Positions 10,330 to 20,255 of a stretch of DNA of 64,000 bases are shown here, one piece after another (within the stretch, counting starts at the first letter, position 1; every line of letters starts with the position of its first letter). The stretch lies in the NCBI RefSeq assembly GCF_003628145.1, contig NZ_RBZV01000017.1:26796-90795 (forward strand). The letters are read 5' to 3'. The position numbers and the translations under genes are program-made. Under the pieces are notes generated by a model. It searched no databases and was not told the DNA's origin. It worked only from the letters and a program-made list of their open reading frames with translations. Source of the stretch: Trinickia fusca (lineage in GTDB: Bacteria; Pseudomonadota; Gammaproteobacteria; Burkholderiales; Burkholderiaceae).

Positions 10330-10369
10330 GGGACCGCAGTAAGCGCTAAAGCGCAAACTGCGGTCGACA
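10330..10369. repeat. 40-bp near-palindromic repeat, copy 2
   Basis: The arms GACCGCAGT and ACTGCGGTC pair perfectly over 9 bp, and inside them GCGC/GCGC closes a TAAA loop. It abuts the A-run that forms the rpsO terminator tail on the minus strand. It is the same repeat family as 10281-10320. Confidence 0.7.
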
Positions 10370-10407
10370 AAAAACAAAATGCCTGCATCAGAGGACTGAC
10401 ACAGGCA
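10369..10407 (-). terminator. Intrinsic terminator downstream of rpsO
   Basis: On the minus strand TGCCTG and CAGGCA arms, with an inner TCAG/CTGA pairing, enclose a short loop and are followed by TTTTGTTTTTT. The site is 25 bp past the rpsO stop. It would limit read-through into pnp, making pnp expression partly independent. Confidence 0.75.
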
Positions 10408-10432
10408 CCTTGCATGAAGCGACGACCGCCGA

Positions 10433-10702
10433 TTACTTGCGCAGACCCAGCTTTTCGATCAGCGAACGGTAACGGTCAGCATCCTTGCCCTTCAGGTAGT
10501 CGAGCAGCTTACGACGACGGCTCACCATGCGCAGCAGACCGCGGCGGCTGTGGTGGTCCTTCGAGTGCGACTTGAAGTGGGACGTCAGTTCGTTGATGCG
10601 CGTGGTCAGCAGTGCGACTTGCACTTCGGGCGAGCCGGTGTCGTTCGTGGCACGCGCGAATTGCGCGACGATGTCGGACTTCTTGATATCTGCAACAGAC
10701 AT
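10433..10702 (-). CDS. rpsO: 30S ribosomal protein S15
   Basis: This 89-residue primary 16S rRNA-binding protein of the small subunit platform is of exact family length. The signature [20 protein letters not shown] and the C-terminal [14 protein letters not shown] are present. An AAAGGAAACCAA ribosome site precedes the ATG. The 100-bp upstream region holds a TAGAAT -10-like element (10772-10777) and a small GGCACGG hairpin that could take part in S15 autoregulation; both are tentative. Confidence 0.98.
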   Translation of the reverse strand: MSVADIKKSDIVAQFARATNDTGSPEVQVALLTTRINELTSHFKSHSKDHHSRRGLLRMVSRRRKLLDYLKGKDADRYRSLIEKLGLRK

Positions 10703-10807
10703 TTGGTTTCCTTTAAAACAAACGGGCGGACACGGAAGAAAGGCCGTGCCGTGAGTTACGACGAAGCCGGGATTCTAACACAGTCGGACATGACTACCCA
10801 GCCCCCC

Positions 10808-12070
10808 TCAAGGCCGCTTCATGCGGCACACGTTGGCCGGCTCCGTCTGCTGGGCCGTTAGCGCCCGCACCGTGCGAAAGCCGTAACCGGAGCCCTCGTT
10901 GTCGAAACGCACACCCGGCACACCCGCGCGATCCATCTCGATCACGTAAAGGGGTTGGATCAGTTGGTGGTCGGCCGCGCGCATCGTGACACGGTGAAAA
11001 TCGGGGCCGAACGTCATGCCCTCGAACGCCTTCGCGACGGCCATCGCATCGACCGAGCGCGCCCGCGTGACGGCCTCGGCCAGCATCTCGACCATCAGCT
11101 CCATGCGCAGCACGGGGTAATCGTCATGCGCGGCCGGATAGCGGGCGCGGAACGCCGCATAGTACTGATCGGACGCCTGCCCCCCCACGTTCGGATGCCA
11201 GTCGGCCACGGCCAGCACACGCTTGACGCCGGCATCGCCGAGCGCAGCCGGGGCATCGAGACTGTTGCCGTAGAACGTGTAGAACTTGCCGTTGAAGCCC
11301 TGCTCGCGCGCCGCTTTCACGAGCAGGGTCAGGTCGTTGCCCCAATTGCCCGTCACGACGGCGTCCGCGCCGCTCGCGCGCATCTTGGCGATATAGGGCG
11401 CAAAGTCCTTCACGCGACCGATCGAATGGAATTCGTCGCCGACGATGGCGATGTCGGGCCGCTTCGCCGCCAACGCCGCGCGCGCCAGCGTGCTCACGTC
11501 GTGGCCGAAGCTATAGTCCTGATTGAGCAGATAGACCTTCTTCACCGTGTGCTCGTCGGCGATCACGTCGGCCAGCGCATCCATGCGCATGCCCGCATGC
11601 GCGTCGAAGCGAAAGTGCCAGAAGCTGCACGCGGCGCCGGTCAACGCGGGATCGTCGGCCGAATAGTTGAGGAACAGCTCGCGATTGTCGGGCTCACGGG
11701 TATTTTGCTTATCGATCGCCGCCACCAGCGCCGCCGCCACGGACGAACCGTTGCCCTGCAAGATGAACGGAATATGCCGGTCGGCCGCCGCGCGTTGCTG
11801 AAGCAGCGCCTGCTCGACACTGCCCTGGCTGTCGAGCACCACGAGTTCGAGCGGGTGTGCGCCGTCGGGCAGCTTGACGCCGCCGCGCGCGTTCACGCGC
11901 TCGACGCCGAAGCGCAAATTGCGTTCGACCGCGGCGCCCGCGTCGGCGAACGGCCCCGACATCCCCTCGATCAGCGCCAGCCGGATCGGCTCCGCCGCAC
12001 TGGCGGGCAGCGCCAACACCGACGCCAGCACGGCCGCCGCCGTCACCGCCTTTTTCCATGCGCCCTTCAT
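10808..12070 (-). CDS. Branched-chain amino acid-type ABC transporter substrate-binding protein
   Basis: This 420-residue periplasmic protein has a Sec signal peptide (residues 1-25, cleavage after ALPASA-A). The mature part begins EPIRLALIEGMSGPFADAG, the typical opening of the LivK/Peripla_BP_6 family, and the two-lobed ligand-binding fold continues to GYGFRTVR. No permease or ATPase gene is next to it, so it is an orphan component; the true ligand may be an amino acid, an amide or an aromatic acid. It is divergent from the lipoprotein at 12280. Confidence 0.85.
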   Translation of the reverse strand: MKGAWKKAVTAAAVLASVLALPASAAEPIRLALIEGMSGPFADAGAAVERNLRFGVERVNARGGVKLPDGAHPLELVVLDSQGSVEQALLQQRAAADRHIPFILQGNGSSVAAALVAAIDKQNTREPDNRELFLNYSADDPALTGAACSFWHFRFDAHAGMRMDALADVIADEHTVKKVYLLNQDYSFGHDVSTLARAALAAKRPDIAIVGDEFHSIGRVKDFAPYIAKMRASGADAVVTGNWGNDLTLLVKAAREQGFNGKFYTFYGNSLDAPAALGDAGVKRVLAVADWHPNVGGQASDQYYAAFRARYPAAHDDYPVLRMELMVEMLAEAVTRARSVDAMAVAKAFEGMTFGPDFHRVTMRAADHQLIQPLYVIEMDRAGVPGVRFDNEGSGYGFRTVRALTAQQTEPANVCRMKRP

Positions 12071-12279
12071 CGCACGATCCTCGTATCGATTCGAAAGCGC
12101 GGATCATAGGCCGTTGCCCCGCCCGTCCGCAAGCAGGCGCCGCCAGCGCCGATGCGGTTGCACTGACACGATGGCCGCCACCGCCCGACCCAAATCTTTT
12201 TGCAGCGCCTACTGTCAAAACCTTGGACAGCGTGATAAAACGCCGCTCGAACGGGTTCATGCGGTAATCGGAGGAATTC

Positions 12280-12786
12280 ATGTCCAAGCGTCTTACAGCG
12301 ATGCTCGTCTGCGCGGCAGCCTTTTCGCTCGCGGGCTGCGCGCAGCCGTGGCAACGGTTTCAGCCGGGTGAGGACCAGTCGGCCCTGGTCCAGCGGCTCG
12401 GCCCGCCGCGCGAGATCTACGATCTGCCGAACGGCGGCAAGCGACTGATGTGGCCGACTCAGCCGATGGGCGAAGTCACGACGGCAGCCGACATCGATGC
12501 GGCGGGCAAGGTCGTGAACGTGCGCCAAGTATTACAGGCGAATGAGTTCTACCGCGCGCAGATCGGCCAGTGGACCAAGCGTGACGTACTCGTCAATTTC
12601 GGGCGCCCCGAGGAGACATCGTACTTTCCGCTCATGAAGCGCGAAGTGTGGACCTACCGCTATCAGGAAGACAACGTCTGGTATCTGCTCTACAACTTTT
12701 ATTTCGATGACAACGGCATCCTGCGCCTGACGCAGAAGACGCCCGACCCGCTGCACGAACCGGACCGCGGCGATCGTATGTTCTGA
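12280..12786 (+). CDS. Small outer-membrane-type lipoprotein, BamE/SmpA-like
   Basis: This is a 168-residue protein. The N-terminus has a lipoprotein signal with lipobox LAGC (Cys20). The mature region has two short repeats of the type LVQRLGPPREIYDLPNG and LVNFGRPEETSYFP, each followed by a beta-strand-rich W..Y segment, as in SmpA/OmlA/BamE-like folds. An excellent GGAGG ribosome site lies 5 nt before the ATG. It stands alone between divergent and convergent neighbours and ends at a strong terminator. The specific function is unknown. Confidence 0.75.
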   Translation: MSKRLTAMLVCAAAFSLAGCAQPWQRFQPGEDQSALVQRLGPPREIYDLPNGGKRLMWPTQPMGEVTTAADIDAAGKVVNVRQVLQANEFYRAQIGQWTKRDVLVNFGRPEETSYFPLMKREVWTYRYQEDNVWYLLYNFYFDDNGILRLTQKTPDPLHEPDRGDRMF

Positions 12787-12816
12787 GCTTTGCCGCCGCA
12801 CCGAGCATGCGCGTAG

Positions 12817-12873
12817 AAAAAAGCCCGCTGCGAAAGCGGGCTTTTTTTGCCCACTTCGCAGCGGGCTTTTTTT
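12817..12873. terminator. Bidirectional nested terminator between lipoprotein gene and leuA
   Basis: GCCCGC (12823-12828) can pair with GCGGGC at 12836-12841, followed by TTTTTTT. Alternatively the longer arm 12823-12834 pairs with 12855-12866, followed by another T run. A-runs on the left give T-runs on the minus strand, so it can also end the leuA transcript. Two mutually exclusive stems share one arm. Confidence 0.85.
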
Positions 12874-12902
12874 CATCGTGATGCCGCGCAATGCGCGGGC
12901 AA

Positions 12903-14444
12903 TCACGAACGCTGCGGGTTCACCTTGTCGCCCGCATAGAGCTTGTTCAGCGCGGCGATGTACGCCTTGGCCGATGCCGCCACGATGTCGGGATCGGTGC
13001 CGACGCCGTTCACGATGCGGCCGCCCTTGGACAGCCGCACCGTCACCTCGCCCTGCGCCTGCGTGCCCGTCGTGATCGCGTTGACCGAGTACAGCAGCAG
13101 CTCCGAGCCGCTGCCGACCTCGCTCTCGATCGCGTTCAGCGTCGCATCGACCGGGCCGTTGCCGCGAGCCTCGCCCGTGATTTCCTTGCCGTCGACCGAG
13201 AACACGACGCGCGCCTCAGGGCGCTCGCCCGTTTCCGAGTGCTGCGACAGCGACACGAACTTGAACTGCTCCTGTTCCTGGGCCTGCGCCGACTCTTCGG
13301 TGACGATGGCGATGATGTCCTCGTCGAAGATCTCGGCCTTGCGATCGGCGAGCTCCTTGAAGCGCGCGAACGCATTGTTCAGTTCGCTCTCGCTGTCGAG
13401 CGCGATGCCGAGCTCTTGCAAGCGCTGCTTGAACGCGTTGCGGCCCGACAGCTTGCCGAGCACGATCTTGTTCGCGCTCCAGCCCACATCCTCGGCGCGC
13501 ATGATTTCATAAGTGTCGCGCGCCTTGAGCACGCCGTCCTGGTGAATGCCGGACGCGTGTGCGAACGCATTCGCGCCGACCACGGCCTTGTTGGGCTGCA
13601 CGACGAAGCCCGTGATCTGCGAGACGAGCTTCGAGGCCGGCACGATCTGCGTCGTATCGATGCCGACGTCGAGGCCGAAGTAGTCCTTGCGCGTCCTGAT
13701 CGCCATCACGATTTCCTCGAGCGCCGTATTGCCCGCCCGCTCGCCGAGCCCGTTGATCGTGCACTCGACCTGACGCGCCCCGCCGATCTTCACGCCCGCC
13801 AGCGAGTTCGCCACAGCCATGCCGAGGTCGTTGTGGCAGTGCACCGAAAAGATCGCCTTGTCCGAGTTCGGGATGCGCTCACGCAGTGTCTTCACGAGAT
13901 TACCGTAAAGGTCGGGCACACCGTAGCCGACCGTGTCGGCGATGTTGATCGTCGTCGCGCCTTCGGCAATGACGCCTTCCAGCACGCGGCACAGGAAATC
14001 GATGTCCGAGCGGCTGCCGTCTTCGGGCGAGAACTCGATGTCATCGGTGAAGTTGCGCGCGAAACGCACCGCCAGACGAGCCTGCTCGTAAACCTGCTCG
14101 GGCGTCATGCGCAGCTTCTTCTCCATGTGCAGCGGCGACGTCGCGATGAACGTGTGGATACGGAAGCGCTCGGCCGGACGCAGCGCATCGGCGGCCCGTT
14201 GGATGTCCTTGTCGTTCGCGCGCGCGAGCGAGCAGATCGTGCTGTCCTTGATCATCGACGCGATCGTGTTGATCGCATCGAAATCGCCGTTCGAGCTGGC
14301 CGCGAAGCCGGCCTCGATCACGTCCACCTTCATCCGCTCCAATTGCTTCGCAATGCGGATTTTTTCTTCTTTCGTCATCGACGCACCGGGCGACTGCTCG
14401 CCGTCGCGCAACGTCGTGTCGAAAATAATCAGCTTGTCTGCCAT
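12903..14444 (-). CDS. leuA: 2-isopropylmalate synthase
   Basis: This is the first committed enzyme of leucine synthesis, condensing acetyl-CoA and 2-ketoisovalerate; 513 residues. The catalytic TIM barrel starts [15 protein letters not shown], with metal ligands in [13 protein letters not shown], and the C-terminal regulatory LeuA dimer domain includes [13 protein letters not shown], the site of leucine feedback. I chose [15 protein letters not shown] as the start (14444); the longer frame adds 21 non-conserved residues. It is the last gene of the ilv-psd-pssA-leuA cluster. Confidence 0.97.
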   Translation of the reverse strand: MADKLIIFDTTLRDGEQSPGASMTKEEKIRIAKQLERMKVDVIEAGFAASSNGDFDAINTIASMIKDSTICSLARANDKDIQRAADALRPAERFRIHTFIATSPLHMEKKLRMTPEQVYEQARLAVRFARNFTDDIEFSPEDGSRSDIDFLCRVLEGVIAEGATTINIADTVGYGVPDLYGNLVKTLRERIPNSDKAIFSVHCHNDLGMAVANSLAGVKIGGARQVECTINGLGERAGNTALEEIVMAIRTRKDYFGLDVGIDTTQIVPASKLVSQITGFVVQPNKAVVGANAFAHASGIHQDGVLKARDTYEIMRAEDVGWSANKIVLGKLSGRNAFKQRLQELGIALDSESELNNAFARFKELADRKAEIFDEDIIAIVTEESAQAQEQEQFKFVSLSQHSETGERPEARVVFSVDGKEITGEARGNGPVDATLNAIESEVGSGSELLLYSVNAITTGTQAQGEVTVRLSKGGRIVNGVGTDPDIVAASAKAYIAALNKLYAGDKVNPQRS

Positions 14445-14748
14445 CTCTTGTCTCCAGGGGACGATTTCAATCGGATCGTAAATACGGAATTGGGGTGTCC
14501 GCGCCACCGCTGGCGACGCTGAACGACGAACGAAGGCAGACGGGGGGCGAAAACGATCAGCGCGACGCGCGCGCTAGCGCTAGTGCGCGTAGCGACGCAC
14601 CGGCGAGAAGGGATAGGAGGGGAAATGCGTGGATCGACATGCCGATGACTATAGCGGCATTCAAAAAAACGTGCAACGAGCCCCGCCGGATAAGGGCCCG
14701 AACCGGGAAAAGCGCCGCCGGACAGCACGCGGCGGCGCGGTGTGCCGC

Positions 14749-15633
14749 TCAGTCGTGCGGCACCGAGCGGGCCGGATTGTCACGGCCGCGCACGGCCATG
14801 TAGGCCCAGAACACATACCCCGACAGGCCGTAGAGCACGAACAGGCCGAACAGCATCAGCGGCGGATCGGACGACACGAGCACGAACGCGACGACGACCA
14901 GCAGGATCGCCGCGAACGGCACGCGATGCCGCACATCGAGTGCCTTGCCGCTGTAGAACGGCGCATTCGAGACCATCGTCATACCGGCATAGACGGTCAG
15001 CACGAACGCGACCCACGGCAGCCAGGAGAGCTTGAGCGGCACGCGGTTGTCGGTCGCGAGCCACACGAAGCCCGCGATCAGCGCCGCCGCGGCCGGACTC
15101 GGCAAGCCCTGGAAGAAGCGCTTGTCGACGACGCCGATGTTGGTGTTGAAGCGCGCCAGCCGTAGCGCCGCGCCCGAACAGTAGATGAACGCCGCGAGCC
15201 AGCCCCAGCGGCCGAGGTCCTTGAGCACCCATTCGTACATGACGAGCGCCGGCGCCACGCCGAACGACACCATATCGGAGAGGCTGTCGAATTGCTCGCC
15301 GAACGCGCTCTGCGTATGCGTCATGCGGGCGACGCGGCCGTCCATGCCGTCGAGCACCATCGCCACGAAGATCGCGATCGCCGCGATCTCGAAGCGCACG
15401 TTCATCGCCTGCACGACCGCGAAGAAGCCGCAAAACAGCGCGGCTGTCGTGAACGCATTCGGCAGCAGATAGATGCCGCGCGTGCGCAGGAACTGCTGGC
15501 GTGCGGCACGGCGGCTCTCGGCCGGCGCCGAATCGCCGGCGAGCGTCTTGTTGCGGTGGAACGGATTGCGCCGGAACGGCCGCGGCAGCGGCGTGTTGCC
15601 GCTGCGCGGACGGCGAGGTTTGAAAGCGGCCAT
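14749..15633 (-). CDS. pssA: CDP-diacylglycerol-serine O-phosphatidyltransferase
   Basis: This integral membrane enzyme makes phosphatidylserine from CDP-diacylglycerol and serine. The 294-residue protein carries the CDP-alcohol phosphotransferase motif D-x2-DG-x2-AR-x8-G-x3-D-x3-D exactly, within DGMDGRVARMTHTQSAFG and the following residues. An arginine-rich cytoplasmic N-terminus precedes about seven hydrophobic helices. The start at MAAFKPRRPR was chosen because upstream in-frame codons lie inside psd. It sits directly after psd, so the two PE-synthesis steps are co-transcribed. Confidence 0.95.
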   Translation of the reverse strand: MAAFKPRRPRSGNTPLPRPFRRNPFHRNKTLAGDSAPAESRRAARQQFLRTRGIYLLPNAFTTAALFCGFFAVVQAMNVRFEIAAIAIFVAMVLDGMDGRVARMTHTQSAFGEQFDSLSDMVSFGVAPALVMYEWVLKDLGRWGWLAAFIYCSGAALRLARFNTNIGVVDKRFFQGLPSPAAAALIAGFVWLATDNRVPLKLSWLPWVAFVLTVYAGMTMVSNAPFYSGKALDVRHRVPFAAILLVVVAFVLVSSDPPLMLFGLFVLYGLSGYVFWAYMAVRGRDNPARSVPHD

Positions 15634-15653
15634 CTGACCCTCCTCGCCCCGCC

Positions 15654-16292
15654 TCACAGCTCGGCGAGGATCGTCGACGACGCGTACACCTTTTCGCCAA
15701 TCGAAACCTTCGCACGGCTGCCGAGCGGCAGATAAACATCCACGCGCGAGCCGAAACGGATGAAGCCGTAGCGCTGACCACGCGTGAGCGGCTCGCCGGT
15801 GCGCACGTAGCACAGGATGCGTCGCGCGATGAGGCCGGCGATCTGCACGGACGTGACCGTCTTGCCGTCGGCCATCTGGATCACGAGCGCGTTGCGTTCG
15901 TTCTCGAGCGACGCCTTGTCGATCGCGGCGTTCAGGTAGGCACCCGGAAAGTATTCGACCTTCGTGATGGCGCCGTCGACGGGCGAGCGCTGCGAGTGCA
16001 CGTTGAACACGTTCATGAACACGCTGATCTTGAGCGCCTCGCGATCGGCATACGGGTCACGCGTCGTTTCGACGGCGACGATGCGCCCGTCGGCCGGACA
16101 CAGCACCGCATTGGCCTGCGTCGGAATCGCACGCGGCGGATCGCGGAAGAATTGCACGACGAAGATCAGCAACAGCCAGAACGGCCATGCCAGAGCGAGC
16201 CCGGCGACCGCGTGGATCAACAGCGCGACGACGGCGGCGATTGCAATGAACGGCCAGCCTTCGCGCGCGATGATCGGATGAGGGTAATTCAT
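15654..16292 (-). CDS. psd: Phosphatidylserine decarboxylase proenzyme
   Basis: This converts phosphatidylserine to phosphatidylethanolamine at the inner membrane. The 212-residue protein is the short PSD-A form, with two N-terminal hydrophobic stretches (about 15-48) and the self-cleavage site Gly181-Ser182 in RFGSRVD, where the Ser becomes the pyruvoyl cofactor. The conserved [14 protein letters not shown] segment is present. The start at [13 protein letters not shown] gives the family length. It lies between ilvC and pssA. Confidence 0.96.
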   Translation of the reverse strand: MNYPHPIIAREGWPFIAIAAVVALLIHAVAGLALAWPFWLLLIFVVQFFRDPPRAIPTQANAVLCPADGRIVAVETTRDPYADREALKISVFMNVFNVHSQRSPVDGAITKVEYFPGAYLNAAIDKASLENERNALVIQMADGKTVTSVQIAGLIARRILCYVRTGEPLTRGQRYGFIRFGSRVDVYLPLGSRAKVSIGEKVYASSTILAEL

Positions 16293-16329
16293 GGATCGTT
16301 TCAGTCTTTTTGTAAAACCGTAGGATAGC

Positions 16330-16366
16330 AAAAGCCGTCCGGCGCACGACGCGCGGGACGGCTTTT
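16330..16366. terminator. Hairpin between ilvC and psd
   Basis: The arms AAAAGCCGTCC (16330-16340) and GGACGGCTTTT (16356-16366) flank a 15-nt loop, 39 bp after the ilvC stop on the minus strand. The following T-run is short, so it may be a partial terminator or an mRNA-processing stem inside the ilv-psd cluster. Confidence 0.6.
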
Positions 16367-16404
16367 GTGCACGCCGGCATCAAGCCGGCGGTCGATCATA
16401 CCGC

Positions 16405-17451
<1,047 letters not shown>

Positions 17452-17514
17452 TTAAATCGGTGAAATGCTTAAAAAGCGCGCGCCATCCGCCTGGCGCGCC
17501 GATCGCAAGCGGCG

Positions 17515-18006
17515 TTACACCTTCAGGATGCGCTCGCCACGCCCGATGCCCGAGCTGCCCGTGCGGACCGTCTCGAGAATCACGGCGGCATCGAGCGCTT
17601 CGATGAAGGCGTCGAGCTTGTCGCTCGCCCCCGTCAGCTCGATCGTATAGGTCTTTTCGGTCACGTCGATGATGCGGCCGCGGAAAATGTCCGCCATCCG
17701 CTTCATTTCTTCGCGCTCCTTGCCGACCGCCCTTACCTTGATCAGCATCAGCTCGCGCTCGATGTGGGCGCCTTCTGTCAAGTCGACCACCTTCACCACC
17801 TCGATCAGGCGGTTCAAGTGCTTCGTGATCTGTTCGATCACGTCGTCCGAGCCAATGGAAACGATGGTCAGGCGCGACAGCGAATGGTCTTCGGTCGGTG
17901 CCACCGTCAAGGTTTCGATGTTGTAGCCGCGTGCGGAGAACAGGCCGACCACGCGCGACAGCGCGCCCGGTTCGTTTTCCAGCAGGACGGAGATGATGTG
18001 TCGCAT
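17515..18006 (-). CDS. ilvH: Acetolactate synthase small (regulatory) subunit
   Basis: This 163-residue subunit confers valine sensitivity and full activity on the large subunit. The N-terminal ACT domain opens HIISVLLENEPGALSRVVG, and a second ACT-like C-terminal domain ends at GERILKV. I chose the ATG at 18006; the longer frame back to 18108 covers only the spacer after ilvB. The 121-bp gap to ilvB is longer than elsewhere in the cluster and could hold a regulatory RNA, but I cannot show one. Confidence 0.97.
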   Translation of the reverse strand: MRHIISVLLENEPGALSRVVGLFSARGYNIETLTVAPTEDHSLSRLTIVSIGSDDVIEQITKHLNRLIEVVKVVDLTEGAHIERELMLIKVRAVGKEREEMKRMADIFRGRIIDVTEKTYTIELTGASDKLDAFIEALDAAVILETVRTGSSGIGRGERILKV

Positions 18007-18127
18007 AGTGCTTTCCCGTTTATCCAGATGTCGATGCGTGCGGTGCCCCCCAGCGCCTCGCGTCACGCCCGCCCTTCGTGAAAGCGTGTGCGCGCGATCG
18101 CTTGTCATGCCGGGCGCCGCGTCGTCG

Positions 18128-19894
18128 TTAGAGGTCTTCCGAGCCGAGCAGCATCTCTGTGATGCCCTTGCCGGCCTGAACCATCGGCCAGACGTTTTCG
18201 GTCGGGTCGGTCTGGAAATCGAGAAATACGGTGCGATCCTTCAGGCGCAACGCCTCCTTGAGCGCCGGCTCGACATCCGCGGTCTTTTCCACGCGAATGC
18301 CCACGTGGCCGTACGCCTCGGCGAGCTTCACGAAGTCGGGCAGCGCATCCATGTACGAGTGCGAATAGCGCTTGCTGTATTCGACCTGCTGCCACTGGCG
18401 CACCATGCCCAGATAGCGGTTGTTCAGCGAGATGATCTTGATCGGCGTGTCGTACTGCTTGCAGGTCGACAGCTCCTGAATGCACATCTGGATCGAGCCT
18501 TCGCCCGTGATACAGACGACGTCGGAATCGGGATGCGCCATCTTCACGCCCATCGCGGCCGGCAGGCCGAAGCCCATCGTGCCGAGGCCGCCCGAATTGA
18601 TCCAGCGGCGCGGCTTGTTGAAGCGGTAGAACTGCGCGGCCCACATCTGATGCTGGCCCACGTCGGAACACACGTACGCTTCGCCGTCGGTCAGCTCCCA
18701 CAGCTTTTCGACGACGTATTGCGGCTTGATGATCTCGCTCGTACGGTCGAACTTGAGGCAGTCCTTCGCGCGCCACGCCTCGATCTCTTTCCACCACTGC
18801 GCGAGCGCAGCCGTGTCGGGACCGTGCTCGGCCGTCTGCAGCTGCTCGATCAAGTCTTTCAGCACTTCCTTGACGTCGCCGACGATCGGAATGTCGACCT
18901 TCACGCGCTTGCTGATCGAGGACGGATCGATGTCGATGTGGATGATCTTGCGCGCCCGCGATGCGAAGTGCTCCGGATCGCCGATCACGCGGTCGTCGAA
19001 GCGCGCGCCGATGGCGATCAGCACGTCGCAGTGCTGCATCGCCATGTTCGCCTCGTACGTGCCGTGCATGCCCAGCATGCCGAGGAACTTCTTGTCGCTC
19101 GCGCGGTAGCCGCCCAGCCCCATCAGCGTGTTCGTGACGGGGTAGCCGAGCAGGTCGGCGAATTGATTGAGCTCGCGCGCCGCGTCGGCGAGGATGATGC
19201 CGCCGCCCGTGTAGATATACGGACGCTTGGCCGCAAGCAGCAGCGCGACTGCCTTGCGGATCTGGCCCGAATGGCCCTTCGTAACCGGGTTGTATGAGCG
19301 CAGCGAGACGCTCTTGACCGGCTCGTACTGGCACGGCGTCTTCGAGATGTCCTTCGGAATGTCGATGAGGACAGGGCCCGGACGACCGGTGCGCGCAATA
19401 TAGAACGCTTTCTTGACGGTGGCCGCGAGGTCGCGCACGTCCTTCACGAGGAAGTTGTGCTTTACGCAGGGCCGCGTGATGCCGACCGTGTCGCATTCCT
19501 GGAATGCGTCCTGGCCGATGGCGGCCGTCGGCACCTGCCCGCTGATGATGACGAGCGGGATCGAATCCATGTAGGCCGTGGCGATGCCGGTGACGGCATT
19601 GGTGACGCCGGGGCCGGAAGTCACGAGACACACGCCAACCTTGCCGGTCGAGCGCGCATAAGCGTCGGCCGCGTGCACGGCTGCCTGTTCGTGGCGCACG
19701 AGCACGTGCTGGACTTTGTCCTGCTTATAGAGTTCGTCGTAGATATAGAGCACTGCGCCGCCGGGATAGCCCCACAGCACCTCGACGCCTTCGTCCGCCA
19801 GCGCGCGCATGAGCACCGTGGCGCCAATCGAATCGGCTTCGTGGGCAGGAGTGATATCCGACGTGGAGAATTCCGCGCTGGGCATATTCATCAT
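18128..19894 (-). CDS. ilvB: Acetolactate synthase large (catalytic) subunit, biosynthetic type
   Basis: This TPP- and FAD-dependent enzyme condenses pyruvate with pyruvate or 2-ketobutyrate; 588 residues. The catalytic Glu lies in LVRHEQAAVHAADAYAR, and the TPP/Mg motif is TGEGSIQMCIQEL...SLNN (GEG instead of the more common GDG, which I take as lineage-normal). The GAAAGGTAA ribosome site allows ATG at 19894 or 19891. It heads the ilvB-H-C-psd-pssA-leuA cluster and is divergent from the sigma factor operon. Confidence 0.97.
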   Translation of the reverse strand: MMNMPSAEFSTSDITPAHEADSIGATVLMRALADEGVEVLWGYPGGAVLYIYDELYKQDKVQHVLVRHEQAAVHAADAYARSTGKVGVCLVTSGPGVTNAVTGIATAYMDSIPLVIISGQVPTAAIGQDAFQECDTVGITRPCVKHNFLVKDVRDLAATVKKAFYIARTGRPGPVLIDIPKDISKTPCQYEPVKSVSLRSYNPVTKGHSGQIRKAVALLLAAKRPYIYTGGGIILADAARELNQFADLLGYPVTNTLMGLGGYRASDKKFLGMLGMHGTYEANMAMQHCDVLIAIGARFDDRVIGDPEHFASRARKIIHIDIDPSSISKRVKVDIPIVGDVKEVLKDLIEQLQTAEHGPDTAALAQWWKEIEAWRAKDCLKFDRTSEIIKPQYVVEKLWELTDGEAYVCSDVGQHQMWAAQFYRFNKPRRWINSGGLGTMGFGLPAAMGVKMAHPDSDVVCITGEGSIQMCIQELSTCKQYDTPIKIISLNNRYLGMVRQWQQVEYSKRYSHSYMDALPDFVKLAEAYGHVGIRVEKTADVEPALKEALRLKDRTVFLDFQTDPTENVWPMVQAGKGITEMLLGSEDL

Positions 19895-20255
19895 TTACCT
19901 TTCAAATTTTCGGCAAAAAATTGATCGGGTGCTCTCTGCCGGGCTTGTGGCTCGGGTTCAAGCGGCGCGTCCAGTTTGACAGGCAGGCTTCTTGGGCCCA
20001 CCCCAAAAGAGACAATCACTTTGTGTCGCGAATCGGAAACGTTATCTGCTGACGGAGGCAAGGTCAAGCAAAACTTCCCGAAGCAAGCACCGGCGTGGCC
20101 TTGCGCGCAATGCAGTGAGCACTTAAAACAACGCGCGGCTGGCGTTTGGCGGCCGCGCCCATCCCCAGCGCCCCGAAAGTTTGCTAGCATCCGCGAGTTT
20201 TACGACTTTTTTTCAATCGATTACGGCGCGCGCAAGCTTCGCGCCGATCTCAGGG
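19895..20255. other. Divergent intergenic region between ilvB and the sigma factor gene
   Basis: These 361 bp hold no convincing protein gene. On the minus strand a possible ilvB promoter lies at 20039-20067. The leader also contains an in-frame reading frame, starting GTG and encoding VIVSFGVGPRSLPVKL, that ends in a TGATGA overlapping the ilvB start. Plus-strand signals for the sigma factor are not clear. Confidence 0.5.
20039..20067 (-). promoter_or_regulatory. Possible ilvB promoter
   Basis: TTGACC (-35, 20062-20067) and TAACGT (-10, 20039-20044) are separated by 17 bp on the minus strand, about 145 bp ahead of the ilvB start. The -35 is good and the -10 is weak. Confidence 0.35.

Larger units (their letters stand above)
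10010..10432 (-). other. Structured rpsO-pnp spacer / pnp leader
   Basis: I see no gene in this 423-bp interval. From rpsO towards pnp it holds an intrinsic terminator (10369-10407), two 40-bp near-palindromic repeats (10330-10369 and 10281-10320) and a long hairpin (about 10110-10172). The layout resembles a pnp leader in which an RNase III-cut stem controls pnp expression in enterobacteria; that role is inferred here. Confidence 0.6.

Noticed and set aside
7760..10342. 860-codon plus-strand reading frame opposite pnp
   Set aside because: It is antisense to PNPase for almost its whole length, has biased composition and crosses the pnp terminator; codon structure follows pnp.
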